64,000 bases of DNA from positions 109,651 to 173,650 of the forward strand of contig CAWCJO010000021.1 in assembly GCA_963795935.1 (NCBI GenBank), given 5' to 3'. Below, piece after piece: positions 29,481-39,402 of the stretch; the first letter of the stretch is position 1, and every line of letters begins with the position of its first letter. Both the position numbers and the translations under genes were made by a program. This stretch comes from JAICMB01 sp963795935 (GTDB lineage Bacteria > Acidobacteriota > Terriglobia > Bryobacterales > Bryobacteraceae). The notes beneath the pieces are model-generated. The model was not told the origin of the DNA. It was given only the letters and a program-made list of their open reading frames with translations, and ran no database searches.

Positions 29481-32400
29481 ATGGGAGCAGCGAAAGAAAC
29501 GAGCGAATCCAATTCCACGGACAGTGCCGGTCTTACGGATAGCGCCGACGCCGGCCGTGCCGTGGAAGCGGGCGGCGACGCCTCGGAACACTGGACAGCG
29601 GCCTTCGCGAAGCCGATTATATTCATCATCGTCACGCTGATCGCGATGGGCGTCTATCTCGCGTTCACGATTCCCGTGGCGGTGTTCCCATCCACCGATT
29701 TTCCTCGCATTCTGGTGGGCGTAGACAATGGCGTCGCCCCGATCAACCAGATGGAAGTGATGGTGACGCGGCCGCTCGAAGAAGCCATGAACAGCGTGCC
29801 CGGACTAGAGCAGGTGCGTTCCATCACCAGCCGCGGCTCGGCGGAAATCGACCTGTTCTTCAACTGGAGCGTCAACATGTTCCAGACGCTCGAATACGTA
29901 AACGCCGCGATGGCTCGCGTTCAACCAACGCTGCCCGCCACGGCCAAGCTCACGGCGAATCGGCTGACGTTCGCCGCATTTCCTATCCTCGGATACAGTC
30001 TGACGTCAACGTCGGTTCCCCAAACCGAGCTGTGGCAATTGGCCAATTACACAATTAAACCCCGCCTGAATCGCGTCATCGGCGTTTCGACCGTGGTGTT
30101 GCAGGGCGGCCAGGTTCCGGAGTTTGAGATCGAGGCGGATCCGGCCAAACTGCTGCAGGCGCAAGTGACGGTGCCTGGGATTCTCGACGCCGTGGCGAAG
30201 AGCAACATGATCGATTCGCCGGGCCTGATCGACAACAATCATGAGCTTTCTCTCACGCTGGTGACCGGCCAACGCGATCCTTCGCAAATCGCCAACATCG
30301 TTATCCGAACCACGCCTGCGGGCGTTCCCGTGAAGATCGCCGACATCGGTACGGTACACCCGTCGGTGATGCCGGTGTACACGATCGTGACGGCAAACGG
30401 CAAGCCCGCGGTGCTGCTGAACGTCCAGCGGCAGCCGGACAGCAATACGGTGGCCGTGGCCGACGCGGTAAACGCCGAATTGGACCAGATCCGGAAAACT
30501 TTGCCGCCCAACATCAACGTGCGGACCTTCTACGATCAGTCCACGCTGGTGCGCGATGCCATCAAGAGCGTGCGCGATGCGATTCTTATCGGGCTGATTC
30601 TGGCGGCCGCGATTCTCGTTCTGTTCCTGCGGGATTGGGGAAGTTCGCTGGTGGCCGGCTTGGTGATTCCAGCCACCATCGCAATCACCCTGATTGCCAT
30701 GCGGGCGCTGGGGGAAAGCTTCAATCTGATGACGCTGGGGGGTCTGGCCGCGGCCGTCGGCCTGGTGATCGACGATGCCATCGTGGTGGTCGAGAATATC
30801 GTATTGCACCGCGATTCGGGCCAGAGCCGCGCGGAGGCCATTCGAAGCGCCTTAAAAGAAATACGGACTCCGCTGGTCGGCTCGACGATTACGCCGATCG
30901 TTGTTTTCCTGCCGCTGATCACGATTACGGGCGTGACGGGCACGTTCTTCCGCGCCCTCGCGATTACGGTCGCCACGGCTCTTCTCACTTCTCTTGCCCT
31001 GGCCCTGACCTGGACTCCCACTCTGAGCCATTATTTGCTGCGGCGGCGCGGACCCGCCAATGCGGAAAGCGCGGATGCGAGGGGCCATGTCGCGACAAAG
31101 GGCGTTATGGGCGGGGTCATGCGCGCCTATGATCGGACGTTGAAATTCGTGTTGGCGTACCCGCTCGCGCTCGCAGCCGCTTGCGCCATTCTCGTGGCCG
31201 CCTCTTTCTTCTGTTACCGCGCGCTTGGCAGCGACCTTCTTCCGGCCATGGACGAGGGCGGGTTTATTCTCGACTACCTGATGCCCGCCGGTTCCTCTCT
31301 CGAAGACACCAACCGCGTGCTTCTTGGCGTTGAGAAGATCCTGCGGGCGACGCCGGAAGTGGCCAGTACGTCGCGGCGCACCGGCCTCCAACTCGGTCTT
31401 GCGACAGTCACCGAAGCCAACACGGGCGATTTTTCCGTGAAGCTGAAAAGCGGCCCCCGGCGCGGCATTGACGAGATCGTTTCCGATGTGCGGGCGAAGG
31501 TGAACAAGCAATACCCGCAACTGGACGTGGAGTTCATTCAGCTCCTCCAGGACATGATCGGGGACCTTTCGAATTCTCCCGAGCCGATCGAAATCAAGCT
31601 GTTTTCGCCCGATCCGAATGTGCTCAAACAATGGGCTCCGCGCGTTGCCGATACGATCAAGGCGATCAAGGGGGTAACGGACGTCAAGAATGGCATTGAG
31701 AATACGATCAGCGGTCCGGCGATCGTCATGAACGTCGATCCCGCAGTCGCGGCGCGAGCGGGTTTCAGCCCGCAGGAGATCGAGATCGACGCCAGCGCCA
31801 TTTTGCAGGGCGAGCCCGCCGCGACGCCTCTGGTGCTCAACGATCAGCCGTATACGATTCGCGTGCGCTTTCCCAAGAGCGCCCGCGGGACGCTGGACCA
31901 GATTCGCAACGCCGTAATCACCAGCAGCGCAACCGGAAAGACGGCCACCTTAGGGTCGCTTGCGGATTTTGCAAACGAAGCCGGCCAGACCGAGATTCTG
32001 CGCCAAAATCTGCAACGCGACGTCGCGGTTACGGGTCGCTTCGAGGGCGTGAGTCTCGGCACGGGAATGAAGGCCGTCCAGCGCGCAGTCGCGGGTTTGA
32101 AGATACCGCCTTCGGTTCGCGTGGAATACGGCGGAACTTATGAGGAGCAGCAAAAATCGTTCCGCGATCTGGTGGTGGTGCTCGTGCTCGCCGTCGTGCT
32201 TCTGTTGACCGTCCTTGTGATCGAGTTCCGCACCTTCTCCGCGCCCGCTGCCATCCTCGCGTCGGCGCTGCTGTCGACCTCGGGCGTGTTTTTCGCGCTT
32301 TTGCTGACGGGCACCACGTTCAATATTTCCTCTTTCATGGGGCTGATCATGGTGATCGGCATCGTGGCCAAGAACGGCATTTTGTTGCTCGATGCCGATC

Positions 32401-32654
32401 AGCGCTTCCGGGCGCAAGGATCGCCGCCGCGCGAGGCCATGATCGAAGCCGGGGAGCGGCGCTTGCGGCCGATTATCATGACGGCGCTCGCAACCATCGC
32501 GGGCATGATTCCACTCTCGCTGGCGATCGGCGCCGGCTCGCAGATGCTGCAGCCGCTCGCCATCGCCATCATCGGGGGCCTGCTCGCTTCCATGGCGCTT
32601 TCGTTGATCGTGACTCCGGCGGTGCATTATTTCCTGAGCCCTCGCGCCGCTTAG
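29481..32654 (+). CDS. RND family efflux pump, inner-membrane transporter (HAE-type)
   Basis: Transporter of 1,057 residues, AcrB/MexB superfamily, driven by protons. Seen: FPSTDFPRILVGVDN, VMVTRPLEEAMNSVPGLEQV, the helix-4 motif GGLAAAVGLVIDDAIVVVEN with the paired acidic residues of the proton relay, and AIRSALKEIRTPLVGSTITP. The second half begins with a helix near DRTLKFVLAYPLALAA and ends with GIVAKNGILLLDADQRF and PIIMTALATIAGMIPLSLAI. Unusual: about 42 polar, Ser/Asp-rich residues precede the first membrane helix. Third gene of the operon; substrate (drug or solvent rather than metal) is inferred. Confidence 0.93.
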   Translation: MGAAKETSESNSTDSAGLTDSADAGRAVEAGGDASEHWTAAFAKPIIFIIVTLIAMGVYLAFTIPVAVFPSTDFPRILVGVDNGVAPINQMEVMVTRPLEEAMNSVPGLEQVRSITSRGSAEIDLFFNWSVNMFQTLEYVNAAMARVQPTLPATAKLTANRLTFAAFPILGYSLTSTSVPQTELWQLANYTIKPRLNRVIGVSTVVLQGGQVPEFEIEADPAKLLQAQVTVPGILDAVAKSNMIDSPGLIDNNHELSLTLVTGQRDPSQIANIVIRTTPAGVPVKIADIGTVHPSVMPVYTIVTANGKPAVLLNVQRQPDSNTVAVADAVNAELDQIRKTLPPNINVRTFYDQSTLVRDAIKSVRDAILIGLILAAAILVLFLRDWGSSLVAGLVIPATIAITLIAMRALGESFNLMTLGGLAAAVGLVIDDAIVVVENIVLHRDSGQSRAEAIRSALKEIRTPLVGSTITPIVVFLPLITITGVTGTFFRALAITVATALLTSLALALTWTPTLSHYLLRRRGPANAESADARGHVATKGVMGGVMRAYDRTLKFVLAYPLALAAACAILVAASFFCYRALGSDLLPAMDEGGFILDYLMPAGSSLEDTNRVLLGVEKILRATPEVASTSRRTGLQLGLATVTEANTGDFSVKLKSGPRRGIDEIVSDVRAKVNKQYPQLDVEFIQLLQDMIGDLSNSPEPIEIKLFSPDPNVLKQWAPRVADTIKAIKGVTDVKNGIENTISGPAIVMNVDPAVAARAGFSPQEIEIDASAILQGEPAATPLVLNDQPYTIRVRFPKSARGTLDQIRNAVITSSATGKTATLGSLADFANEAGQTEILRQNLQRDVAVTGRFEGVSLGTGMKAVQRAVAGLKIPPSVRVEYGGTYEEQQKSFRDLVVVLVLAVVLLLTVLVIEFRTFSAPAAILASALLSTSGVFFALLLTGTTFNISSFMGLIMVIGIVAKNGILLLDADQRFRAQGSPPREAMIEAGERRLRPIIMTALATIAGMIPLSLAIGAGSQMLQPLAIAIIGGLLASMALSLIVTPAVHYFLSPRAA

Positions 32655-32678
32655 GTTTGCACGCTTATAATCGCTGCC

Positions 32679-33920
32679 ATGGGGAATAGCCCCTACCTTC
32701 GGGTCCACGCTATCAACATTTACGTTCGAGATCAGGATCAAAGCTTACGATTTTACGTGGATCAACTGGGATTCGATCTGGCCTTTGACGCCCGGCTCCA
32801 ATCCGGCGAGCGCTGGGTTGCGGTCGCGCCTCCCGACGGCAGCGCGGTGCTGGCGCTGATCGCGCCTAAGCCGGAATCGAAAGATTGCGCGCTGATCGGA
32901 CGGAACACCGGAGTGGTTTTTGTCACCGAAGATGTGATCGCCAAGTACAGTGAATGGCGCAAGCGCGGCGTTCGTTTTCAATATGCGCCGCGACTCAGGC
33001 GCGTGCGGTATGAGCGCCCCACCACGTTGAGCACAGATCGGATTCCAGCCGATCACCATCGGATTTGGGGCGGAGCCTTCACGCATTTCAAAGATCCGGA
33101 TGGGAATCTCTTCGCGCTGGTCGGGCTGGACGAGGTGAGCCGTGAAATCGAAGCGCAACGGCGCGCCTCGGCGGGGAAGCTGGAAGCGGAACGGCGCGCC
33201 GCGCAGGAGCTCGAGATTGCGAAACAGGTGCAGGCACGGCTGTTCCCGCAAACTCTGCCGCCGGTCGGCACGCTCGAGTACGCGGGCGTCTGCATCCAGG
33301 CGCGCCAGGTCGGCGGCGATTATTTCGATTTCCTGGATTTAGGAGAGAGGCGTTTCGGGCTTGTGATCGGCGACATTGCGGGGAAGGGAATGGCGGCCGC
33401 GCTTCTGATGGCGAACCTTCAGGCGAATCTGCGGATGCAATGCGCGATGGACTTGGATCGGCCGCGGCGACTGTTGCGATCCGTTAACCGGGTCTTTTAT
33501 AAGAATTCGACTGAGAGCGCCTACGCAACCCTCTTCTTCGCCGAATACGACGACGAAGGGCGGCGCTTGCGCTATGCGAATTGCGGCCATCTGCCGGCTC
33601 TTCTGCTGCGCGGCGACGACGCTCTGGAACGGTTGGAGGCGACTGCCACCGTGCTGGGATTGTTCGGAGAATGGGATTGCGCGATCGGAGAACGAAGGCT
33701 CTTGCCGGGCGATACGTTGGCGGTTTATACCGACGGCATCACCGAAGCCTTCAACGACATGGGCGAGGAATTCGGAGAGGAGCGCCTGATCGAGGCCCTG
33801 CGGCGCTACCGGCATCTGCCTCCGCGGGATATCATAGCGGCCGTTGTCGATGAAGTTCGGCGCTTCAGCGCTCATGAACAGCAGGACGATATTACGCTGA
33901 CGATTGCGAAGTGCCGGTGA
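32679..33920 (+). CDS. Fusion of VOC (glyoxalase-like) domain with SpoIIE/PP2C phosphatase
   Basis: Soluble protein of 413 residues. Residues about 6-150 are a VOC/glyoxalase-fold domain (HAINIYVRDQDQSLRFYVDQ, then THFKDPDGNLFALVGLDEV). A coiled-coil linker follows (EAQRRASAGKLEAERRAAQE), then the phosphatase domain about 195-410: EIAKQVQARLFPQTLPPVG, ARQVGGDYFDFLDLGERRF, VIGDIAGKGMAAALLMA, ANCGHLPALLL, LAVYTDGITEAFND and QQDDITLTIAKC, including the metal-binding Asp residues of the PP2C fold. SpoIIE-type enzymes dephosphorylate anti-sigma antagonists. The VOC domain may sense a small ligand. It starts 24 bases after the RND stop. Confidence 0.88.
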   Translation: MGNSPYLRVHAINIYVRDQDQSLRFYVDQLGFDLAFDARLQSGERWVAVAPPDGSAVLALIAPKPESKDCALIGRNTGVVFVTEDVIAKYSEWRKRGVRFQYAPRLRRVRYERPTTLSTDRIPADHHRIWGGAFTHFKDPDGNLFALVGLDEVSREIEAQRRASAGKLEAERRAAQELEIAKQVQARLFPQTLPPVGTLEYAGVCIQARQVGGDYFDFLDLGERRFGLVIGDIAGKGMAAALLMANLQANLRMQCAMDLDRPRRLLRSVNRVFYKNSTESAYATLFFAEYDDEGRRLRYANCGHLPALLLRGDDALERLEATATVLGLFGEWDCAIGERRLLPGDTLAVYTDGITEAFNDMGEEFGEERLIEALRRYRHLPPRDIIAAVVDEVRRFSAHEQQDDITLTIAKCR

Positions 33921-33973
33921 CGGCATTTCCGGCGTGGAAGGTGAGACAATCGTGCCTGACCGGAGAAGAACCT

Positions 33974-35488
33974 ATGATCACCAGACGCCATGCGCTGGGA
34001 TTGCTGGCGGGCGGCCTTCCCGCCTTTGCCGACATTGCAGGCGTGAGCATCGCAAAAGGACCGTTCCAGCCAACGCGCGAGTCCCTCAAACAGTACCGAG
34101 TCCCGGAGTGGTTTCGCGACGCCAAATTCGGCATTTGGGCGCATTGGGGTCCACAGTCCGCGCCGGAGCAAGGCGATTGGTACGCGCGGAACATGTATAT
34201 CCAGGGCAGCGCACAGAATAAATATCACGTCGAGCATTACGGCCCGCCGAGCAAGTTCGGATTCAAGGACATCGTCCCGACCTGGACGGGCGAGCGGTTC
34301 GACGCGGAGCGTCTATTAAAGCTCTACAAAAACGCGGGCGCGAAATACTTCGTCAGCATGGGCGTGCATCACGATAATTTCGACCTGTGGAATTCGAAGC
34401 ACACGCGCTGGAACGCCGTGAATATGGGGCCGAAGAAGGACGTCGTGGGCATGTTCCGGCGCGCGGCGTTGAATGAAGGGCTGAAATTCGGCGTCAGCGA
34501 GCATCTTTGGATCAGCTATAAGTGGTTCGCCGTGAGCCATGGCAGCGATAAAACAGGTCCCTTGGCCGGGGTTCCCTACGACGGCGCGAATCCCGCGTAC
34601 GCGGATCTGTATCACGACGCGGGAGCGGCCGCATTCGCGGCGGGGAAATTCGAATGGAACGATGACGGAATACCGGATTCGTGGAAGAAGCAATGGCTAC
34701 TCCGCATTAAAGATCTGGTCGATAATTATCACCCCGACCTGCTTTATACCGACGGAGCGCTCCCGTTCGAGGACTACGGGTTGAATATGGTCGCGCATCT
34801 CTACAACGAAAATGCGCAGCGCCACGGCGGGTCAACAATGGCCGTTTACACAACAAAGCGGCGCGAGGACTGCGCCGAGGGGACCTGCGCGCTGGATCTG
34901 GAGCGCGGCATTGTAGACAAGATCTGGCCGGACGCCTGGCAGACGGACACCTGCATCGGCAACTGGCATTACAAGCGCGGCATCAACTACAAGACGCCGA
35001 AGATCGTGATCGACATGCTGGTCGATATTGTCAGCCGCAACGGGAATCTGCTGCTGAATTTTCCTCTGCCGAACAGCGGCGAGCTCGATTCCCGGGAGCT
35101 CGAGGTGCTTTCGGGCATTACGAAATGGATGGCGGTGAACAGCGAAGGCATTTACGGTACGCGGCCGTGGAAGATCTTCGGAGAGGGCCCCGGTACGGCG
35201 GTTGACGCCAAGGGCAGCTTCAATGAGAGCAAACGGCGGGAGCTTACGGCTGAAGACATTCGCTTCACGGCGAAAGGGAAAACGCTGTATGCATTTATTA
35301 TGGGGTGGCCGGAGGCAGAGGCGATCGTACGGCCGCTCGGTCTCGCGGCGGGCAAGATTCGAACGGTGGAACTGCTCGGGTATGACGGAAAGCTCGATTG
35401 GTCTCAGAAAGAAAATGGATTGAAGGTTACGATGCCGCCGGAAAGGCCGAGCGATTACGCCGTGACTTTGAAGATCCTGACTGCCTGA
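33974..35488 (+). CDS. GH29 alpha-L-fucosidase, exported
   Basis: Glycoside hydrolase of 504 residues. N-terminus MITRRHALGLLAGGLPAFA carries a twin-Arg-like export signal; GGAGAA lies seven bases upstream of ATG 33974. Catalytic-domain features: DAKFGIWAHWGPQSAPEQGDWYARN cut here as FGIWAHWGPQSAPE, SMGVHHDNFDLWNS, FGVSEHLWISYKW, and the nucleophile region LLYTDGALPFEDYG (Asp260). The C-terminal part (about 400-500) is a beta-sandwich. It should release terminal alpha-L-fucose from plant, fungal or bacterial glycans in the periplasm. Three bases separate it from the GH106-like gene, so the two are probably used together. Confidence 0.92.
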   Translation: MITRRHALGLLAGGLPAFADIAGVSIAKGPFQPTRESLKQYRVPEWFRDAKFGIWAHWGPQSAPEQGDWYARNMYIQGSAQNKYHVEHYGPPSKFGFKDIVPTWTGERFDAERLLKLYKNAGAKYFVSMGVHHDNFDLWNSKHTRWNAVNMGPKKDVVGMFRRAALNEGLKFGVSEHLWISYKWFAVSHGSDKTGPLAGVPYDGANPAYADLYHDAGAAAFAAGKFEWNDDGIPDSWKKQWLLRIKDLVDNYHPDLLYTDGALPFEDYGLNMVAHLYNENAQRHGGSTMAVYTTKRREDCAEGTCALDLERGIVDKIWPDAWQTDTCIGNWHYKRGINYKTPKIVIDMLVDIVSRNGNLLLNFPLPNSGELDSRELEVLSGITKWMAVNSEGIYGTRPWKIFGEGPGTAVDAKGSFNESKRRELTAEDIRFTAKGKTLYAFIMGWPEAEAIVRPLGLAAGKIRTVELLGYDGKLDWSQKENGLKVTMPPERPSDYAVTLKILTA

Positions 35489-35490
35489 CC

Positions 35491-38060
35491 ATGCGCGGGG
35501 CCTTCGCATTCCTGGTCGCTTCCCTGTCGCTGAGCGCGCAAAGCGCGAGCCTCGACCAACTTCGCCGCGGATTCGAGAACCCGCCGGACGACGCGCGTAT
35601 TATGGTGCGCTGGTGGTGGTTCGGGCCGGCCGTCGAAAAGCCGGAGCTGGAGCACGAATTGCAGGCTATGAAGCGGGACGGCATCGGCGGCGTCGAGATT
35701 CAGCCGGTGTATCCGGTGGTGCTGGACGATCCCGCGCACGGCGTCCGCAATCTACCGTATTTGTCGGACGATTTTCTTGACGCGCTCCGGTTCGCCGCCC
35801 AGAAAGCCCGCGAGCTGGGCTTGCGCGTGGACGTGACGCTGGGCAGCGGGTGGCCGTATGGAGGTCCGCATATTCCGGTCACGCAAGCGGCCGGTCGATT
35901 GCGTTGCGACCGCGTGGAGGTTCCCCTCAATGCCGCTTCTATTGCTTTGCCGAGCCTTGAGAACGGCGAGAAATTCATCGCCGCTTTTCTCGCTTCAGGG
36001 GACGCGCACGCCTTCAGCGCGGCTGGCCTGAAGCGTGTCGATAACATCGCGGGCGGCCGTTTGCAAGTGCCGAAAGGTCTGGCGGGCCCGCGCGTCGTTC
36101 TCTTTTTCATATCGAGCCGTACCGGCCAGCAGGTGAAGCGCGCCGCCATCGGCGCCGAAGGCTTCGTTCTCGATCACTACAGCCGCGCCGCGATCGAACA
36201 TCATCTAGCGGTCGTCGCGGACCGTCTGATGCAGGCGTTCGGCCCGAATCCTCCGTATGCGGTGTTCAGCGACAGCCTGGAGGTAATGGGATCGGACTGG
36301 ACGCCGGATTTTTTGGATCAATTCAAGAAGCGCCGCGGTTACGACCTGACGCCGTTGTTGCCCGCGCTCGCCGGCGATATCGGCGACAAGACTGCCCCGC
36401 AAGAATGGATAAACGCCCGGCGCGATTGGGGCAAGACGCTCACCGAGCTCGCCGAGGAACGTTATCTGACGCCGCTGCGCGAGTGGGCCAAGCGACACGG
36501 CACGCGCTTCCGCTCGCAAACATACGGCATTCCGCCGGTCATGTTGTCGAGCAACGCATTGGTGGATTTGCCCGAAGGCGAAGGCTCGCAATGGCGCGGT
36601 TTCTCGACGGCGCGGTGGGCCTCCTCCGCCGGGCATCTCTATGGGCGGCCGGTGACGTCGTCCGAGACGTGGACGTGGCTGCACTCGCCGAGTTTCCGGG
36701 CCACGCCGCTCGATATGAAAGCCGAAGCCGATGTCCACTTTCTGCAGGGCATCAACCAGCTTATCGGGCATGGCTGGCCTTACTCGCCGCCGTATGCGGG
36801 CGAGCCGGGCTGGCGTTTTTATGCCGCGGCCGTTTTCAACAATCACAACCCCTGGTCGATGGTGATGCCCGAGATTACGAAATACCTGCAGCGCGTCAGC
36901 TTCCTGCTGCGCCAGGGGACGCCAGCCAACGACGTCGCGCTCTACCTTCCAACGGAGGATGCCTGGTCGCGGTTTACTCTTGGCAAAGACTCGGTCAATG
37001 AAGCCATGCCGGGTCTGCTGGGTCCCGATCTCATCGCCCGCATTCTCGACGCGGGATTCAATCTCGATTTCATCGACGATCGCGCGATCGAGCGCATGGG
37101 CATCGCGTATCCGATTCTCGTTCTGCCGCCGGTCGGGCGCATGCCGCCCGAGACCGCGCGCAAGCTGGACGAGTACAAGCGGCGCGGCGGCATTGTGGTC
37201 GAAAGCTCCCGCATTTCAGAACTCGCGCAGCTCTACAAGCCCGATTTCGCAAACGGCGTTCCGGCGATCGGATTCATTCATCGCAAGCTGCCGGGCGCGG
37301 ACGTATACTTTATCGCGAATACCGGAAACGAGACTGTCCATGCGACGGCAGCGACGCGCGCAAGATTTCCGCGAGCTGAATGGTGGGACGCGTTCAGCGG
37401 CCGCATCACGCCCGCGAATGCCGACCCCGTTCATCTGGACCTCGCCCCTTATGAATCGCGGGTTCTCGTGTTTTCTGACGGAGGGACGCCGTCGCCACGG
37501 CATTCACGGCGGCGACCGGCGATGAGGATGGACATCAGCCAGGACTGGCGCGTCACGTTTCCCGGGCATCGCGGGCCCGATAGACATGCATCAGTTACGG
37601 TCCTGGACCGCCGAGGATGCGACGCAGTACTTTTCCGGTGTTGCGAAGTACGAGAAGACCGTCGACCTGGAACCGGGGTTCACGAACCGGGCCCGCGAAG
37701 TTCTATTGAACTTCGGTGACGGCACGCCGGTTACGCCGTCCGGACGCTCCTGGTCCGGGCATGCGCGCTTGGCTTGAAAGCCCGGTGCGGGAGGCCGCCA
37801 TCGTATATGTCAATGGCCAGCGCGCCGGCTCCGTTTGGCATCCGCCTTACGAGATCGAGATCGGCGGGTTATTGCACGAAGGCGCCAACGCGATCCGCAT
37901 CGACGTCGCGAATCTTGCGATCAATGAACTGGCGGGGCAAAGCCTGCCGCGCTACCGGCTGCTCAATCTGCGGCATGGCGTCCGCTTCCAGCCGCAGGAT
38001 ATGGACAACTTGCAGCCGCTGCCCTCGGGACTCCTCGCTCCCATAAAAATTATCAAGTAA
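35491..38060 (+). CDS. GH106-like alpha-L-rhamnosidase, secreted (two indels)
   Basis: Large secreted hydrolase, about 856 codons. Signal peptide MRGAFAFLVASLSLSAQS, then the family N-terminal region FENPPDDARIMVRWWWFGPA, GIGGVEIQPVYPV, VDVTLGSGWPYGGPH, the central domain PPYAVFSDSLEVMGSDWTPD and SSETWTWLHSPSFR, and a C-terminal galactose-binding-like sandwich (AAIVYVNGQRAGSVWHPPYE). The reading frame breaks at about 37500-37590 and again at about 37750; the pieces MHQLRSWTAEDATQYFSGV and GMRAWLESPVREAA belong to the same protein. Removing terminal L-rhamnose is the expected reaction. Stop at 38060. Confidence 0.85.
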
Positions 38061-38147
38061 AAAGGAAGCCCGGCCCGGTGTTGGACGAGCTCTTTTGCGT
38101 TTCAACAAGAACCAGGCCTCCGCTATCATGGATTTACGGCGGTTACG

Positions 38148-38675
38148 ATGCAAGCCCTTAGATTTTGGAAAACAATTGCGGGGGACGCCGTGGATTTTCT
38201 TGACGAATTAATCGCGACACTGGCCCGGAATGATATTCGCTATTGCGTCATTGGCGGCCAGGCCGTGAACGCCTATGTTGAGCCATTGGTTAGCCTCGAT
38301 CTTGATCTGGTGATTGCCGTTGAACAGATCGATATCGCTCGTGAGATGTTGGGGCGGAACTTTCGGCTGGAAGAGTTCGAACATTCGATTAACATCTCAG
38401 CTGCCGGCTCCGACCTCCGCGTACAGATTCAGACAGATCCGCGATATTTCGATTTTATAGACAGGGCCGCGCCACGCGAAATCCTCGGATTACGAATGCC
38501 AGTGGCGAGCGTCGAGGATGTTCTGGATGGAAAAGTGTGGGCAGCCACCGATCCCTTACGCCGGCCTAGCAAGCGTCGCAAGGATATCTTAGACATCGAG
38601 CGGTTATTAGAAACCGCTCCCAACCTCCAGGACCGTGTGCCTCCGCATTTGTTGAGCCGGATTTCGGAGCCCTAA
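38148..38675 (+). CDS. Nucleotidyltransferase-fold protein (AbiEii/MNT-like)
   Basis: Protein of up to 175 residues. The active-site pattern of nucleotidyltransferases is present: YCVIGGQAVNAY (GG at 36-37) and LDLDLVI (Asp51, Asp53), then ASVEDVLDGKVWAATDP and a C-terminal KRRKDILDIERLLE typical of AbiEii/DUF6036-like proteins. GTG 38190, preceded by a GGGGGA stretch, would give a more usual N-terminus (VDFLDELIATL). Relatives act as antitoxins or stress enzymes that add NMP to RNA or protein, but no toxin partner is beside it here. It lies just before a relic of an MBL-fold gene, in a region that looks disturbed. Confidence 0.75.
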   Translation: MQALRFWKTIAGDAVDFLDELIATLARNDIRYCVIGGQAVNAYVEPLVSLDLDLVIAVEQIDIAREMLGRNFRLEEFEHSINISAAGSDLRVQIQTDPRYFDFIDRAAPREILGLRMPVASVEDVLDGKVWAATDPLRRPSKRRKDILDIERLLETAPNLQDRVPPHLLSRISEP

Positions 38676-38709
38676 TACGCTGATGCTGGGTCGATTCGTC
38701 GAGCGCTGA

Positions 38710-38897
38710 AGGTACCACACCACGACCGGGCAACTCGCAGAGATCGCGAACAAGACGCAACCGGGACTTCTAATCGTCTATCATCGCCGCCATCGGACCA
38801 AGCGGACCGCGCCATTTCCGACGAGCAATACCTGGCAGAGATCGGAAGAACCTATCACGGAAAGGGTGTCATCGGGCAAGACCTGGATGTTTACTGA
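38710..38897 (+). pseudogene. 3' relic of an MBL-fold metallo-hydrolase gene
   Basis: The frame at 38710 reads YHTTTGQLAEIANKTQPGLL then IVYH; after a one-base shift near 38810 it continues EQYLAEIGRTYHGKGVIGQD and LDVY, ending in TGA at 38895-38897. This is the C-terminal end I know from acidobacterial/bacterial MBL-fold hydrolases (TSxxQLAEIANKxxPGLLILYH ... GRDLDVY). A stop precedes the fragment and no N-terminal HxHxDH part is seen upstream, where the nucleotidyltransferase gene lies. Probably a remnant left by insertion or deletion. Confidence 0.65.
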
Positions 38898-39006
38898 GGG
38901 CACCTCGTCGCCACTGATTTTCGCCCGCGCGGGTCCGACCCTCCGCCGCTATTCGAAGTGCCCGGAACCCCAAAGTGCCAGTTGTCGGCACATTCCCCGA
39001 CGACGC

Positions 39007-39043
39007 TAAAAAGAAAACCCGATCCGGGGTAACCGGACCGGGT
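39007..39043 (-). terminator. Rho-independent terminator after the YdcH-like gene
   Basis: On the minus strand ACCCGGTCCGG-TTACC-CCGGATCGGGT forms an 11-bp stem with one mismatch and a five-base loop, followed by TTTCTTTTT. It starts about 25 bases after the stop of the YdcH-like gene. Confidence 0.85.
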
Positions 39044-39067
39044 CTTGATTTGTATCGCGCACCAGAT

Positions 39068-39301
39068 TCAGGCGACGTTTTGAGCGCGGTACTGGCTCAT
39101 AATCTGGTTCATTCGATCCTTAATATGCAGCTTCATCTTTTTCAGCTTGTGCTCCTCCACCTCGTCCTGCTCCGTGAGGAGGGCCTTGGCTTCCAGGGCT
39201 TCAAGCTGCCGATGATACTCCGAATGCTGCTCCGTCAGGCGGCGGAACTCTTCATCCGTCTGCATCAGGTGCGCTTTCAAATCTTCTTGCGTGTTCTCCA
39301 T
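39068..39301 (-). CDS. YdcH/DUF465-family small coiled-coil protein
   Basis: Protein of 77 residues from ATG 39301, with AAGGAG placed nine bases upstream of the start after AAAGACTTG. It is almost wholly alpha-helical: LKAHLMQTDEEFRRLTEQHS, then ALEAKALLTEQDEVEEHKLK and KMKLHIKDRMNQIMSQY. The central E-x-x-x-LKK-x-K-L-x-x-KD-x-M pattern is that of DUF465 (YdcH). Members are small cytosolic proteins of unknown function. An in-frame ATG at 39334 is less likely because no ribosome-binding site precedes it. Monocistronic, ending at a strong terminator. Confidence 0.85.
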   Translation of the reverse strand: MENTQEDLKAHLMQTDEEFRRLTEQHSEYHRQLEALEAKALLTEQDEVEEHKLKKMKLHIKDRMNQIMSQYRAQNVA

Positions 39302-39402
39302 CAAGTCTTTCTCCTTGCTTGAGATGGCTGCCACGCCGAGTCGCTGCTTTGAGTGCGGATGATTGGCTCGGTGGGGTAGTCGTGATTGGACATTCTGAAT
39401 CG

